The position numbers and the translations under genes are program-made. 64,000 nucleotides of DNA, taken from contig CAVVXS010000005.1 in NCBI GenBank assembly GCA_963752225.1, positions 124,001 to 188,000 of the forward strand. Reading direction: 5' to 3'. Numbering within the stretch: the stretch's first letter is position 1; each line of letters starts with the position of its first letter. The notes under the pieces are model-generated. The model made no database searches, was not told the DNA's origin, and saw only the letters and a list, made by a program, of their open reading frames with translations. Origin of the DNA: JBBROS01 sp963752225 (GTDB lineage: Bacteria; Pseudomonadota; Alphaproteobacteria; Acetobacterales; Acetobacteraceae). Shown here one piece after another: positions 33,162-42,362 of the stretch.

Positions 33162-34757
33162 TCAGGCCTTCTGGATGCGGGTGTAGACGCTGCGGTCGCT
33201 CAACGGGCCGATCTCGAAGCCGCTCGTGCCCTTGCGCATCACCGCCACCTCGACCTGCTGCAGCATGATGGCGAACGGGCTGCGCTCCTGGTGGTCGCGC
33301 TGCAGCCGCTCGTACTCCTTCACCCGCCGGGCGGCGTCCAGCTCGCGGACGTTGGCGGCGGCGCGCTCGGTCAAATCCTTGTCCTGCCAGCTCGAACGCC
33401 AGGCGACGGTGCGATTGGTCGCATTGTCGGTGTTGTCGGGGTTCATGCAGAAGGTTTCGGCGTTGCTGTGCGGGTCCATGTAGTCCGATCCCCAGCGCAG
33501 CATCGCCAGCTCGTGTTGCCGCGCCCGGGTCTTGGTGATGACCTGCCGGAACTCGGCCGCCAGCAGCTTCACGCGGATGCCGATGGCGCCGAGGTCGGCC
33601 TGCAGCGCCTGCGCCACGTCGGCAAACGGCGCAGTAGACTGGTGGTCGAGCGTGACCTCGAACCCCGCCTCGGCGCCGGCCTGCTTCATCAGCGCCTTGG
33701 CCTTGTCCACATCCTTCTGGAACGGCTGGTCAGCAAGTGCGGCCGGGAACCCTTTCGGCAGGAACGCCTGGTGCACCTCGTAGACGGTGGGCGTGATGTT
33801 GGTGGCGATCGTTTTGTAGTCGATCGCCCATTTTATCGCCTGCCGCACCTCCGGCTTGGCCAGCATCGGGTGCTTCTGGTTCATCGCCAGGTAGTTGAGG
33901 CTGGCCTTGCTGGCGCTCACCTGAGTGAAGGCCGGGTTGCCCTCGAGCTGCTTGATCTGCTCGGGCGCCAAGGTGCGGGCGATGTCGACGTCGCCCTTCT
34001 GCAGCAGCAGAAGCTGCGCCGACGGGTCCGGCCGGTGCAGGATCAGCAGGCGCTTCACCGTGGGCGGGTTCGGGTGGTTGGGGTTCGCGTCCAGCGCCAC
34101 GCTTTCGCTGGCCCGCCAGGACCGCAGCACCCAGGCGTTCGACCCGGCGCTGTTGCTCTTGAGCCAGGCGTTACCCCAGTCGTCGCCGGCGATGTGCTGC
34201 GAGACGAGCTTCTTGTCGACGATGCCGCCGACATTGGCCGACAGGCAATACAGCAGGAAGGTCGGCGATTGCTGCTCCTTGATCTTCAGCACCACCGTCT
34301 GCGGGTCGGGGGCGGTGATGGTCTCGGCAGCGTTCTCCTTCGTGAAGCCGAACTGGTTGATGATGAACGCCGGCGCCTTGTTCATCGCCACCGTCCGGGT
34401 GAGGGTGAACACCACGTCCTCGGCGGTGACCGGGTTGCCGGACGCGAATTTGCGTCCCTGTTTGATCTTGAAGGTGGTGGTCAGGCCGTCCTTGCTGGTT
34501 TCCCAGCTTTCGGCCAGCTCGGGTCGGATGTTGGTCGGGTCCTTGGTGTCCGGGCTGATCAGCTTTTCGTAGATGTTGCCGCAGACCTCGTTGCCGCTGA
34601 ACTCGAAGCTCTCGCCGGGGTCGAGGCTGATGATGTCGTCGATCTGGTGCGCCATCACCACGGTGTCCTTCGGCGTTTCGGCGAAGGCGGGGGCGAAGCG
34701 TTCCGTCCAGATGAGCGGTACGGCGGCGGCGCCGAGCAGGGTGCGGCGGTTCAGCAT
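33162..34757 (-). CDS. Peptide-type ABC transporter substrate-binding protein, copy 1
   Basis: The 531-aa family 5 solute-binding protein has an N-terminal export signal with twin arginines (MLNRRTLLGAAAVPLIW), possibly Tat, and family blocks NIYEKLISPDTKDPTNIRPE, FASGNPVTAEDVVFTL and WAIDYKTIATNITP. It should capture the substrate in the periplasm for the DppBC-like permeases that follow it. It is a paralogue of the protein at 36317-37903: DDIISLDPGESFEFSG against DDIISLDPQELFEYSG, and RWGSDYMDPHSNAETFC against LWGSDYMDPHSNAQTFC. Confidence 0.92.
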   Translation of the reverse strand: MLNRRTLLGAAAVPLIWTERFAPAFAETPKDTVVMAHQIDDIISLDPGESFEFSGNEVCGNIYEKLISPDTKDPTNIRPELAESWETSKDGLTTTFKIKQGRKFASGNPVTAEDVVFTLTRTVAMNKAPAFIINQFGFTKENAAETITAPDPQTVVLKIKEQQSPTFLLYCLSANVGGIVDKKLVSQHIAGDDWGNAWLKSNSAGSNAWVLRSWRASESVALDANPNHPNPPTVKRLLILHRPDPSAQLLLLQKGDVDIARTLAPEQIKQLEGNPAFTQVSASKASLNYLAMNQKHPMLAKPEVRQAIKWAIDYKTIATNITPTVYEVHQAFLPKGFPAALADQPFQKDVDKAKALMKQAGAEAGFEVTLDHQSTAPFADVAQALQADLGAIGIRVKLLAAEFRQVITKTRARQHELAMLRWGSDYMDPHSNAETFCMNPDNTDNATNRTVAWRSSWQDKDLTERAAANVRELDAARRVKEYERLQRDHQERSPFAIMLQQVEVAVMRKGTSGFEIGPLSDRSVYTRIQKA

Positions 34758-34844
34758 GGCGTGTGTCCCCGAATTTCGCGGGAGGATAGCGGCGCGGACG
34801 CCGGGCGGGCAACAAGGCAAGCCTCGGACGGACGGCCGAGCCCG

Positions 34845-36269
34845 CTACAGATAAGGCATCGCGAGCCGCGCGGCGGCGTCGCGCAGGCGGATCGGCAGGG
34901 AGCGGGCGTCGAGCTCGGCTTGGGTGAGCGGCTTGCCCTGGTTGGCGCGGACCAGCTCCGTCAGGGCGGACGCCAGCGTCTCGTCGAACACCTCGAGGCA
35001 CAGCTCGAAGTTGAGCCGGAACGAGCGGATGTCCCAGTTGCAGCTCCCGACCAGCACCCATTCATTGTCCACCAGCATCACCTTGGAATGCCGGAACGGC
35101 GGCGGCGAGTGCCAGATGTGGGCGCCGTCGCGCAGCAGCGGCCCGACATTGGCGCGCATCGCCCAATCGACGAACACGTGGTCGCTTTTCTCCGGGACGA
35201 CGATGTCGATGGCGACGCCGCGCATTGACGCCATCGACAGCGAGGTGAGCAGCCGCTCGTCGGGCAGGAAATAGGGCGTCATCACGATGATGCGCTCGCG
35301 GGCGCAGGCGACCGCCTGCAGGATCGCGAACTCGATCTTCTCTACGTCCTCGTCGGGGCCGCTGTCGATGACACGGGCCGGCGAGTGGCCGCGGTCGCGG
35401 ATGTCGGGGAACCAGACGGCGGGGTCGAGCTCCTCGTCGGTGGCGAAGTTCCAGTCCTGCGCGAAGGATTGGGCGAGCTCGCGCACGACCGGTCCCTCGA
35501 TGCGGAAATGGGTGTCCTGCACCGGTTCCTTGGGCCGCTCGGCCAGCACGTTCTGGGCGGCGATGTTGACGCCGCCGGTGAAACCGATGTGGCCGTCGAT
35601 GACGAGGATCTTCTTGTGCGAACGCAGGTTGAGGAACGGCATCCGCCACGGCATGACCGCGTGCAGGAACCGCGCGGCCGGAACGCCGCGGCGCCGCAGG
35701 TGGTGGTAGGCGGGGGTCGTCAGCCAGCCGCCGCCGACGCCGTCGATCAGCACGCGGACGGCGACGCCGCGGCTGTTCGCGTCCGCCAGCGCCTCGACGA
35801 AGCGGCGGCCCCAGCTATCGTCCTTGAAAATGTAGGAGGACAGGCCGACGCAGCGCCGGGCGCGGGCGATCGCCTCCAGCATGGCCGGATAGGCTTCGTC
35901 GCCGTCGTGAAGGATGGCGATGTTGTTGGCGTCGAGCAGCGGCCGGCCGGTGATGCGGCCGACCCCGCGGGCCAGCGGGTCGAGGTGGTCGTCGACGCCG
36001 GGCGTCGGCCCCGGGGTGCGGATCGCGCCGGCACGATCTTGCGGGCGTAGCCGGCGAGCGCGGCGCTGCACCCGGTTGATGCCGAGCAGGGCGTAGGTCG
36101 CCGCACCGAGGATGGGCGCGAACCAAACGAGGCCGATCCAGCCGACCGCCGACGCAACCTCCTCCTTGCGCAGCAGAATATGGACCGTCACCCAGATCGC
36201 GAGCGCGATGCCGACGACATACATCACCCCGGAGGGGATGCCGGTCAGCTGCGGCCAGAGATGGTTCAT
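34845..36269 (-). CDS. cls: Cardiolipin synthase (phospholipase D family)
   Basis: The 474-aa protein has two N-terminal membrane helices (about residues 12-32 and 40-62) and two HKD motifs, HKKILVIDG starting at residue 218 and HSKVMLVDN at about 395. This is the layout of bacterial cardiolipin synthases, which join two phosphatidylglycerols or exchange headgroups at the inner membrane. Start at 36269 (MNHLWPQLTGIPSGVMYVVG) gives the usual length. It lies between two paralogous binding-protein genes on the same strand, an unusual position. Confidence 0.92.
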   Translation of the reverse strand: MNHLWPQLTGIPSGVMYVVGIALAIWVTVHILLRKEEVASAVGWIGLVWFAPILGAATYALLGINRVQRRARRLRPQDRAGAIRTPGPTPGVDDHLDPLARGVGRITGRPLLDANNIAILHDGDEAYPAMLEAIARARRCVGLSSYIFKDDSWGRRFVEALADANSRGVAVRVLIDGVGGGWLTTPAYHHLRRRGVPAARFLHAVMPWRMPFLNLRSHKKILVIDGHIGFTGGVNIAAQNVLAERPKEPVQDTHFRIEGPVVRELAQSFAQDWNFATDEELDPAVWFPDIRDRGHSPARVIDSGPDEDVEKIEFAILQAVACARERIIVMTPYFLPDERLLTSLSMASMRGVAIDIVVPEKSDHVFVDWAMRANVGPLLRDGAHIWHSPPPFRHSKVMLVDNEWVLVGSCNWDIRSFRLNFELCLEVFDETLASALTELVRANQGKPLTQAELDARSLPIRLRDAAARLAMPYL

Positions 36270-36316
36270 CGGCGGCGTCGGCCGCGGCGGTTTGGGCGCC
36301 GCAGGGTGCCCATGGT

Positions 36317-37903
36317 CTAGCCCTTGTTGACGGGAGCGTAGAGGGTCCGGTCGCTGATCGGCCCCGGGGTGAGTCCGGCCACCGGATGCCGGAGCGCGGC
36401 GACCGCGGTTTCCTGCAGCATGATCGCGAACGGCCCGGCGTGCATCAGGTCGCGCTGCAGCGACTTGTACTCGGCGATGCGCTTGGCCGGGTCGGGCTCC
36501 CGCACGGCGGCCATCGCGCGGCCGGTGAAGTCGGGATCGGCCCAGCCGTTCTGCCAGGCGGAGGTGCGGTTGCGCGAGGCGTCGCCGTTGTCGTCGTTGA
36601 CGCAGAAGGTCTGCGCGTTGCTGTGCGGGTCCATGTAGTCGCTGCCCCACAAGCTGATCGCGAGCTGGTGCTGCCGCGCGCGGATTTTTGTGAGTACCTG
36701 GCGGCCTTCGCCGGCGAACAGGGTGAGGTTGATACCGGCCTGCTTCATCTGCGCTTGCAGCGCCTGGGCGATCTCGGCCCGTGGCGAGCTGCCGGCATGG
36801 TCGAAGGTGAGGTCGAGGCCGTCCGGGTGTCCGGCCTCGGCCAGCAGCGCGCGGGCGCGGGCCGGGTCGAAGCTGAACGGGGTGTCCGTGACCGCGGCGG
36901 GGAAGCCGCGCGGCAGGAAGGCCTGGTGCACGGTGAAGGTTTCCGGCACCAGGTTGCGCTCGATCCCCTTGTAGTCGATCGCCCAACGGATCGCCTCGCG
37001 CACGCGGGGGTCGGCAAGCGGCGGGTGCTTGACGTTGATCGACAGGTACATCAGCGACGCCTTGGGCTCCGCGATGACGGTGATATTGGGGTCGCGGCGC
37101 ACCGTCGCGATCTGCTCCGGCAGCAGGTCGCGGGCGATGTCGGCGTCGCCCCGCTGCAGCAGCAGCATCTGCACCGACGGGTCGGCGACGTGGCGGATCA
37201 CGACGCGGCGGATGCGCGGCGCCGGGCTCGCATGCGGGTTGGCTTCGAGGTTCACGAGCTCGCTCGCCCGCACCGCGCGCAGCATGTAGGGGCCGGAGCC
37301 GGCGCTGTTGGTCTTGAGCCAGCCATTGCCGAGGTCGTCGCCGCTGGCATGGGCCATCGCCGCCGCGCGCTCCACCACGCCGCCGACTGCGGCCGATAAG
37401 CAATACAGCAGGAAGGTGGGCGCCTGCCGCTCGGCGATCTCGATCACCAAGGTGCGCGGCCCGGTCGCGCGGATGCGTTCGGCGACGTTGGCCGGGGTGA
37501 AGCCGAACTGGCCGATGATGAAGCCCGGCGATTTGTTCAGGATGACGGCGCGCTGCAGGCTGAACGCGGCGTCTTCGGCGGTCACCGGGTTGCCGGACGA
37601 GAACGTAGCGCCGTCGCGGAGCGTGAATGTCCACGTGCGGCCGTCCTCGCTGGTGGTCCAGCGCTCGGCGAGCTGCGGGTCGATGCGGGTCGGGTCGGCG
37701 GCGGCGGGCGTGACCAGCTTTTCATAGATGTTGCCGGTGACCTCGCTGCCCGAGTACTCGAACAATTCCTGCGGATCGAGGCTGATGATGTCGTCGATGC
37801 GCTTGGCCATGACGAGCGCGTCACGCGGCGTGTCGGCGAAGGCGCGCGACCATAGCAGCGGGGTTGCGAGCGAAGCGAGGAGGACCGAGCGTCGGTCGAG
37901 CAT
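36317..37903 (-). CDS. Peptide-type ABC transporter substrate-binding protein, copy 2
   Basis: The 528-aa family 5 solute-binding protein has a twin-arginine-type signal (MLDRRSVLLASLATPLLWSRAFA) and the same blocks as copy 1, clearly a tandem duplicate now separated by cls. Differences include an AAAMAHASGDDLGNGWLKTN region, so specificity may have diverged. It is the first gene of the run SBP2-cls-SBP1-dppB-dppC. It starts 37 bases after the parB stop on the same strand. Confidence 0.92.
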   Translation of the reverse strand: MLDRRSVLLASLATPLLWSRAFADTPRDALVMAKRIDDIISLDPQELFEYSGSEVTGNIYEKLVTPAAADPTRIDPQLAERWTTSEDGRTWTFTLRDGATFSSGNPVTAEDAAFSLQRAVILNKSPGFIIGQFGFTPANVAERIRATGPRTLVIEIAERQAPTFLLYCLSAAVGGVVERAAAMAHASGDDLGNGWLKTNSAGSGPYMLRAVRASELVNLEANPHASPAPRIRRVVIRHVADPSVQMLLLQRGDADIARDLLPEQIATVRRDPNITVIAEPKASLMYLSINVKHPPLADPRVREAIRWAIDYKGIERNLVPETFTVHQAFLPRGFPAAVTDTPFSFDPARARALLAEAGHPDGLDLTFDHAGSSPRAEIAQALQAQMKQAGINLTLFAGEGRQVLTKIRARQHQLAISLWGSDYMDPHSNAQTFCVNDDNGDASRNRTSAWQNGWADPDFTGRAMAAVREPDPAKRIAEYKSLQRDLMHAGPFAIMLQETAVAALRHPVAGLTPGPISDRTLYAPVNKG

Positions 37904-37940
37904 GGCGGGCGGTTCCTGTGCCTGGGGTGAGCCGGCGCCG

Positions 37941-38801
37941 CTACTTCCGCTGCAGGCGGGCGATCAGGGCGTCGAGCTGGTCGAGGTTGCGGTAGCTGAT
38001 TTGCAGCGTGCCGCCGGCGCCGGCATGGCTCAGCCGGACCTTGAGCCCGAGCGCCTGGCTCAGGTCGCGCTCCAGCGCCTCGCGCTCGGCGTCGCGGGTC
38101 GGCGGCAGCTTGGCGGTGGCGGGGCGCAGGCTGAGCGCCTCCGTCTGCCGCACGTTGAGTCCGCGCGCGATAACGATCTTCGCCACCGCCTCGGGCCGCT
38201 CATGGTTCAGCAACGCGCGCGCATGGCCGGCCGTCAGCTCGCCGGATTGCACATGGGCGCGCACCGCATCGGGCAGGTTGCGCAGCCGCAGCATGTTGGC
38301 GATGTGGCTGCGGGACTTGCCGACGAGCTCGCCGAGCGCGTCCTGGGTGAGCCCGAAATCGTCGATCAACCGGTGGTAGCCGTCCGCCTCCTCGATCGCA
38401 TCGAGGTCCTGCCGCTGCAGGTTTTCCACCAGCGCCGCTGCCATCGCCTCCGAATCGGAGAGGGCGCGGACCAGCACCGGCACCTCGTGCAGCCCGGCGG
38501 CGGTGGCGGCGCGCCAGCGGCGTTCTCCGGCGATGATCTGATACATGCCGGGGGTGGCGGGATTGGGCCGGGCCAGCAGCGGCTGCAGCACGCCTTGCTG
38601 GCGGATGCTTTCGGTCAGCTCGGCGAGCGCCGCCGGGTCCATCGCCACGCGCGGCTGGAACGGCCCGGGCTCCAGGTGCGCGACCGCCAGCGTGGTGCGG
38701 TTGGCGGCGGTTGCGGCCGGCGCGCCTTCGCCCAGCAGGGAGGCGAGGCCGCGCCCCAGCTTCGACGCCGGCGGCCGTGCGGCGGCCCGCGCGCTACTCA
38801 C
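37941..38801 (-). CDS. parB: Chromosome partitioning protein ParB
   Basis: The 286-aa CTP-dependent DNA clamp has the ParB box IIAGERRWRAA, the LVENLQRQDLDAIEEADGY block and a helix-turn-helix (LTQDALGELVGKSRSHIANM) that reads parS sites. The start is a GTG overlapping the parA stop (38798-38801, GTGA). It acts with ParA in origin segregation. No obvious parS (TGTTTCACGTGAAACA) was seen nearby by eye. Confidence 0.96.
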   Translation of the reverse strand: MSSARAAARPPASKLGRGLASLLGEGAPAATAANRTTLAVAHLEPGPFQPRVAMDPAALAELTESIRQQGVLQPLLARPNPATPGMYQIIAGERRWRAATAAGLHEVPVLVRALSDSEAMAAALVENLQRQDLDAIEEADGYHRLIDDFGLTQDALGELVGKSRSHIANMLRLRNLPDAVRAHVQSGELTAGHARALLNHERPEAVAKIVIARGLNVRQTEALSLRPATAKLPPTRDAEREALERDLSQALGLKVRLSHAGAGGTLQISYRNLDQLDALIARLQRK

Positions 38802-39607
38802 AGCCGGGCTCGCTCCCGCTGCACCAGCTCGGCAGCGAGCCGCACATAAGCCTGCGCGCCCGGCGAGCGGAGATCGTAGGTCAGCACAGGCCGGCCGTGG
38901 CTCGGCGCCTCGGAGATGCGGACGTTGCGCGGGATGACGGTGTCGTACACGGCATGGCCGAACACCGAGCGGACGTCGGCCGCGACCAGCTCGGACAGGT
39001 TGTTGCGGCGGTCGTACATGGTCAGCACGATGCCCTGCAGCTCGAGCTGCGGATTGAGATTGCGGCGCACACGCTCGATGGTTTGCACGAGTTGGCTGAT
39101 TCCTTCCAGTGCGAAGAACTCGCATTGCAGCGGCACCAGCACGGCATCGGCGGCGACCAGGGCGTTGACCGTCAGCAGGCCGAGGCTGGGCGGGCAGTCG
39201 ATCAGCACCGTCGTGTCTAGGGAAGCCGCTTCCAGCGCCTCCCGCAGCCGGTATTCGCGGCGCGGTTCCTGCGCCAGCTCGATCTCGGCGCCGGCGAGGT
39301 CGGGGTCGGCGGGCACCAGATCGGGGCCGCCCTCCATCGTCCCCACCACCGTCGCGTCGATCGCCGCCTGGCCGGTCAGCACCGCGTAGCTGCCCGGCGA
39401 ACGGCTCTCGCGCGGGATGCCGAAGCCGGTCGAGGTGTTGCCTTGCGGGTCGAGGTCGATCAGCAGGCAACCATGACCGGACGCGGCGAGCGCGGTTGCG
39501 ATGTTGATCGCGGTCGTGGTCTTGCCAACGCCGCCCTTCTGGTTGGCGATGGCGATCACGCGGGGCCGTCCGCGCGGCGGCCCGGCTAGGGAGGGGGGTT
39601 GGGCCAT
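38798..39607 (-). CDS. parA: Chromosome partitioning ATPase ParA
   Basis: The 269-aa Walker-type ATPase has the deviant Walker A ANQKGGVGKTTTAIN, the IDLDPQGNTSTG switch I, and TVLIDCPPSLGLLTVNAL, as in chromosomal ParA/Soj. It lies between rsmG and parB in the order conserved across bacteria, three bases after the rsmG stop. ATG 39607 follows directly. Confidence 0.97.
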   Translation of the reverse strand: MAQPPSLAGPPRGRPRVIAIANQKGGVGKTTTAINIATALAASGHGCLLIDLDPQGNTSTGFGIPRESRSPGSYAVLTGQAAIDATVVGTMEGGPDLVPADPDLAGAEIELAQEPRREYRLREALEAASLDTTVLIDCPPSLGLLTVNALVAADAVLVPLQCEFFALEGISQLVQTIERVRRNLNPQLELQGIVLTMYDRRNNLSELVAADVRSVFGHAVYDTVIPRNVRISEAPSHGRPVLTYDLRSPGAQAYVRLAAELVQRERARL

Positions 39608-39610
39608 GGG

Positions 39611-40249
39611 CTAGGCTGCTGGGGAGGGAAGGGCAGGGCTCTGCCCTGCACCCGCTGGGGCCACGGGCCCCAGACCCCGACGTGCTGCGTCAGTTATGAC
39701 CAGCACCGGGTTGGCGGCGCCGACGATGGTCATCTCGAACTGCCAAGTCTCGCGCGCCGCCTCGATTTCCTCGGTCGCGCGGGCGCCTTTGGGGAACAGC
39801 ATGGTGCCGCCTGGGGCCAGATGCGGCGCGGCCAGAGCCAGCAGCTTTTCGAGTGGCGCAAGGGCGCGGGCGGTGACCAGGCTGGCCGGCGCGATGGCGA
39901 CGGATTCGATCCGAGCGGTATGGATCGTGACCGGCGCGCCGGTCATCCGGGCCGCTTCGCCGAGGAACGCGGACTTGCGGTGGTCGGACTCGACCAGGTC
40001 AAACGGAATGCCGGTGGCGATCGCCAACACGAGGCCCGGCAAGCCGGCGCCAGAGCCGAGGTCGATCCCCCGCGCCGTCCCCGGCGGGATCAGGGGCGCG
40101 AGTCGCAGGCTGTCCTCGACGTGGCGCGACCAAATGTGTGCCGCGTCGGCGGCGGATACGAGGTTGATGCGGCGCGTCCACACGGCCAGCAGCGCCGCAT
40201 AGTCGCGCAGGCGCTGTTCCGTTTCGGAGCTGAGCAGAGGCAGGGGCAT
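39611..40249 (-). CDS. rsmG: 16S rRNA (guanine(527)-N7)-methyltransferase RsmG
   Basis: The 212-aa SAM-dependent methyltransferase has RGIDLGSGAGLPGLVLAI (motif I), the opening YAALLAVWTRRINLVSAAD and SRHVEDSLRL, all typical of RsmG (GidB), which modifies G527 of 16S rRNA. The last 20 or so residues (GLGPVAPAGAGQSPALPSPAA) are encoded by a copy of the dispersed hairpin repeat (39633-39680), so the native stop has apparently been replaced. mnmG, the usual upstream partner, is absent; nth lies there instead. Confidence 0.95.
   Translation of the reverse strand: MPLPLLSSETEQRLRDYAALLAVWTRRINLVSAADAAHIWSRHVEDSLRLAPLIPPGTARGIDLGSGAGLPGLVLAIATGIPFDLVESDHRKSAFLGEAARMTGAPVTIHTARIESVAIAPASLVTARALAPLEKLLALAAPHLAPGGTMLFPKGARATEEIEAARETWQFEMTIVGAANPVLVITDAARRGLGPVAPAGAGQSPALPSPAA
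39633..39680. repeat. Dispersed double-hairpin repeat inside the rsmG 3' end
   Basis: GCAGGGC-TCT-GCCCTGC (39633-39649) and CTGGGGCC-ACG-GGCCCCAG (39655-39673) form two perfect hairpins in the same order as the copy at 33104-33152. Here the repeat is in frame with rsmG and codes its C-terminal tail. Both first hairpins keep the TCT loop although their stems differ. Confidence 0.75.
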
Positions 40250-40267
40250 GCAGTGCGCGTAGCATAC

Positions 40268-40312
40268 GGGGCTCCGCCCTGAAACCCGTTGGAGGCGCGC
40301 TCCCAGACCCGC
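40268..40312. repeat. Decayed copy of the double-hairpin repeat
   Basis: GGGGCTCCGCCCT and GGAGGCGCGCTCCCAGACCCGC keep the plan of the two-hairpin repeat but with mismatches in both stems. It fills the gap between nth and rsmG and ends in CCCAGACCCGC, the same 3' edge as the other copies. Confidence 0.55.
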
Positions 40313-40317
40313 ACGGA

Positions 40318-41019
40318 CTATGACGCCTTGGCTTTTTCCTTATACGGGAATCTGCACCACTCCGCCGCCGGGCAGCGCCAGCACTCCGGCGTGCGCGCCT
40401 TGCACAGATAGCGCCCGTGCAGGATCAACCAGTGATGCGCCGGGCGCAGCATCTCCGGCGGGATGCGCTTGACGAGACCGTCCTCGACCGCGCGGACGTC
40501 CTTGCCCGGCGCGATGCCGGTGCGGTTGCCGAGGCGGAAGATGTGCGTGTCCACCGCCATGGTCGCCTCGCCGAACGCCACGTTGAGCACGACGTTGGCG
40601 GTCTTGCGGCCAACGCCGGGCAGCGCCTCGAGGCTGTCGCGGTCGCGCGGCACCGCGCCGCCGTGGCGGTCGAGCAGCATCTGCGACAAGGCGGCGACGT
40701 TCTTCGACTTGGCTTGCCACAGCCCGATGGAGCGGATGTGCGCGGCGATCCCGTCCGCGCCGAGTGCCGCCATCGCGGCGGGGGTGGGAGCGGCGGCGAA
40801 CAGCGTCTTCCCGGCCTTGTTGACCGCGGCGTCGGTGGTCTGGGCCGACATGACCACGGCGCAAAGCAAGGTGAACGGGTCGGTGAACTCCAGCTCGGAA
40901 GCGGCGTCCGGGTAGGCATGCGACAGCGCCTCGAGAAAGGCGCGCACCTCGACCCGATTCATCGGCGGCGTCTTGCGCAACCGGGGCTTCTTCGCCGCGG
41001 GCTTCGGACCTGCTGCCAT
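40318..41019 (-). CDS. nth: Endonuclease III
   Basis: The 233-aa DNA glycosylase/AP lyase has the helix-hairpin-helix with catalytic lysine (LPGVGRKTANVVLN), the catalytic Asp in AVDTHIFRL, and a C-terminal [4Fe-4S] cluster motif C-x6-C-x2-C-x5-C (CKARTPECWRCPAAEWC). It removes oxidised pyrimidines in base excision repair. The ATG overlaps the stop of the upstream MFS gene (41019-41021), placing it at the end of an ogt-qor-MFS-nth run. Confidence 0.96.
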   Translation of the reverse strand: MAAGPKPAAKKPRLRKTPPMNRVEVRAFLEALSHAYPDAASELEFTDPFTLLCAVVMSAQTTDAAVNKAGKTLFAAAPTPAAMAALGADGIAAHIRSIGLWQAKSKNVAALSQMLLDRHGGAVPRDRDSLEALPGVGRKTANVVLNVAFGEATMAVDTHIFRLGNRTGIAPGKDVRAVEDGLVKRIPPEMLRPAHHWLILHGRYLCKARTPECWRCPAAEWCRFPYKEKAKAS

Positions 41020-42362
41020 CAGGCGCTGCTCCGGCTGCGGTGGCCGGACATCTCGGCGCCGGCGTCGGCGCGCAGGCGCAGCGCGAGCGGGCAGGCGAGC
41101 AGGCTGAATGCGGCGACCACCAGGAAGGCCACGGTGAACGCGCCCAGCGTCGGCCCGCCGGTCGAGGCCGTCGCCAGCTCGAGCGCGGCGGCGCCCACGG
41201 TGATGCCGAGGGTCAGCGAAAGCTGCTGGACCGTCGAGTAGAGCGAGGTCGCCGCACTCATCCGCTCGCGCGGGATGTCGGCATAGGCGATGGTGTTGTA
41301 GGCGGTGAACTGCAGCGAGCGCAGGAACCCGCCGGCGACCAGCAGGGCGTAGATCGCGACCAGCGGCCAGGACGGGCGCAAAAACGCCATCGCGCCCAGC
41401 AGCAGCGCGGCGAGCGCGCCGTTGCCCACCAGCACGGCGCGGAAGCCGAGCGTGCGCAACGCCCACTGCGCCACCGGCTTCATGACGATCGCCCCGGCGG
41501 CACTGGCAAAGGTGATGAGCCCGGACTCGACCGCGGCCAGGCCGAAGCCGAGCTGCAGCATCAGCGGCAGCAGAAACGGGATGGCGCCGACGCCGATCCG
41601 GAACAGCGACCCGGCGCCGACCGAGACCGCGAAGGTCGGGATCCGCAGCAGGCCGAGGTCGAGCAGCGGATCCGGCCGGGTGCGGGCATGACGCAGATAG
41701 CCGGCCCCGAACACGAGTCCGGCCAGGAGCAGGGCCCCGGTGATCGGCGGCGCCAGCATGCCGCGCCCGGCGGTTTCGAAGCCGAACATCAGGCAGGCGA
41801 GCGACAGGCCCGAATAAACCAGCCCGACGGCGTCAAGCCGCCCCGGCGCCGGCTCGCGCACGTCGTGCACGTAGCGGGACACCAGCCAGATGCCGGCCAG
41901 CCCGATCGGCACGTTGATGTAGAAGATCCAGCGCCAATTGGCGTAGGTGACAAGGAAGCCGCCCAATGGCGGGCCGACGATCGGCCCGACCAGCGCCGGC
42001 ACCGTGAGCCAGGCCATTGCGGCCACCAGTTCGGACTTGGCGACGCTGCGCAGCAGCACCAGGCGGCCGACCGGCACCATCATCGCGCCGCCGATCCCCT
42101 GCACCACCCGCGCCGCGACCAGGAAGGCGAGGCCGTGCGCCGCGCCGCACAGCACGGAGCCGACCGTGAACACGCCGATTGCCGCGCGGAACACCGGCCG
42201 CGCGCCGTAGCGGTCGGCCATCCAGCCCGACACCGGGATGAACACCGCAAGGCTGAGCAGGTACGAGGTCAGCGCCACGTTCATGTGCAGCGGGTCGGAG
42301 CCGAACGCTCGCGCCATGGCCGGCAGCGCGGTCGCGACCACGGTGCCGTCCAGGTTCTGCAT
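41019..42362 (-). CDS. MFS drug exporter, DHA2 (EmrB-like) type
   Basis: The reading gives 447 aa with many membrane helices and the EmrB-type signatures NLDGTVVATALPAMA, SGWMADRYGARPVFR and WRWIFYINVPIGLAG. The family normally has a complete first helix before NLDGT. Here the missing helix is present in frame upstream (LTALIVACALFMQNLDGT), but no ATG, GTG or TTG exists for it; a CTG at about 42491 is the only near-cognate start noted. The gene may therefore start at a non-AUG codon, or Met 42362 is used and the helix is cut. It probably exports small hydrophobic compounds. Confidence 0.8.
   Translation of the reverse strand: MQNLDGTVVATALPAMARAFGSDPLHMNVALTSYLLSLAVFIPVSGWMADRYGARPVFRAAIGVFTVGSVLCGAAHGLAFLVAARVVQGIGGAMMVPVGRLVLLRSVAKSELVAAMAWLTVPALVGPIVGPPLGGFLVTYANWRWIFYINVPIGLAGIWLVSRYVHDVREPAPGRLDAVGLVYSGLSLACLMFGFETAGRGMLAPPITGALLLAGLVFGAGYLRHARTRPDPLLDLGLLRIPTFAVSVGAGSLFRIGVGAIPFLLPLMLQLGFGLAAVESGLITFASAAGAIVMKPVAQWALRTLGFRAVLVGNGALAALLLGAMAFLRPSWPLVAIYALLVAGGFLRSLQFTAYNTIAYADIPRERMSAATSLYSTVQQLSLTLGITVGAAALELATASTGGPTLGAFTVAFLVVAAFSLLACPLALRLRADAGAEMSGHRSRSSA

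Noticed and set aside
37904..39610. Search for a parS site near parA/parB
   Set aside because: No TGTTTCACGTGAAACA-like palindrome was seen by eye in the par region; a computed search would be needed.
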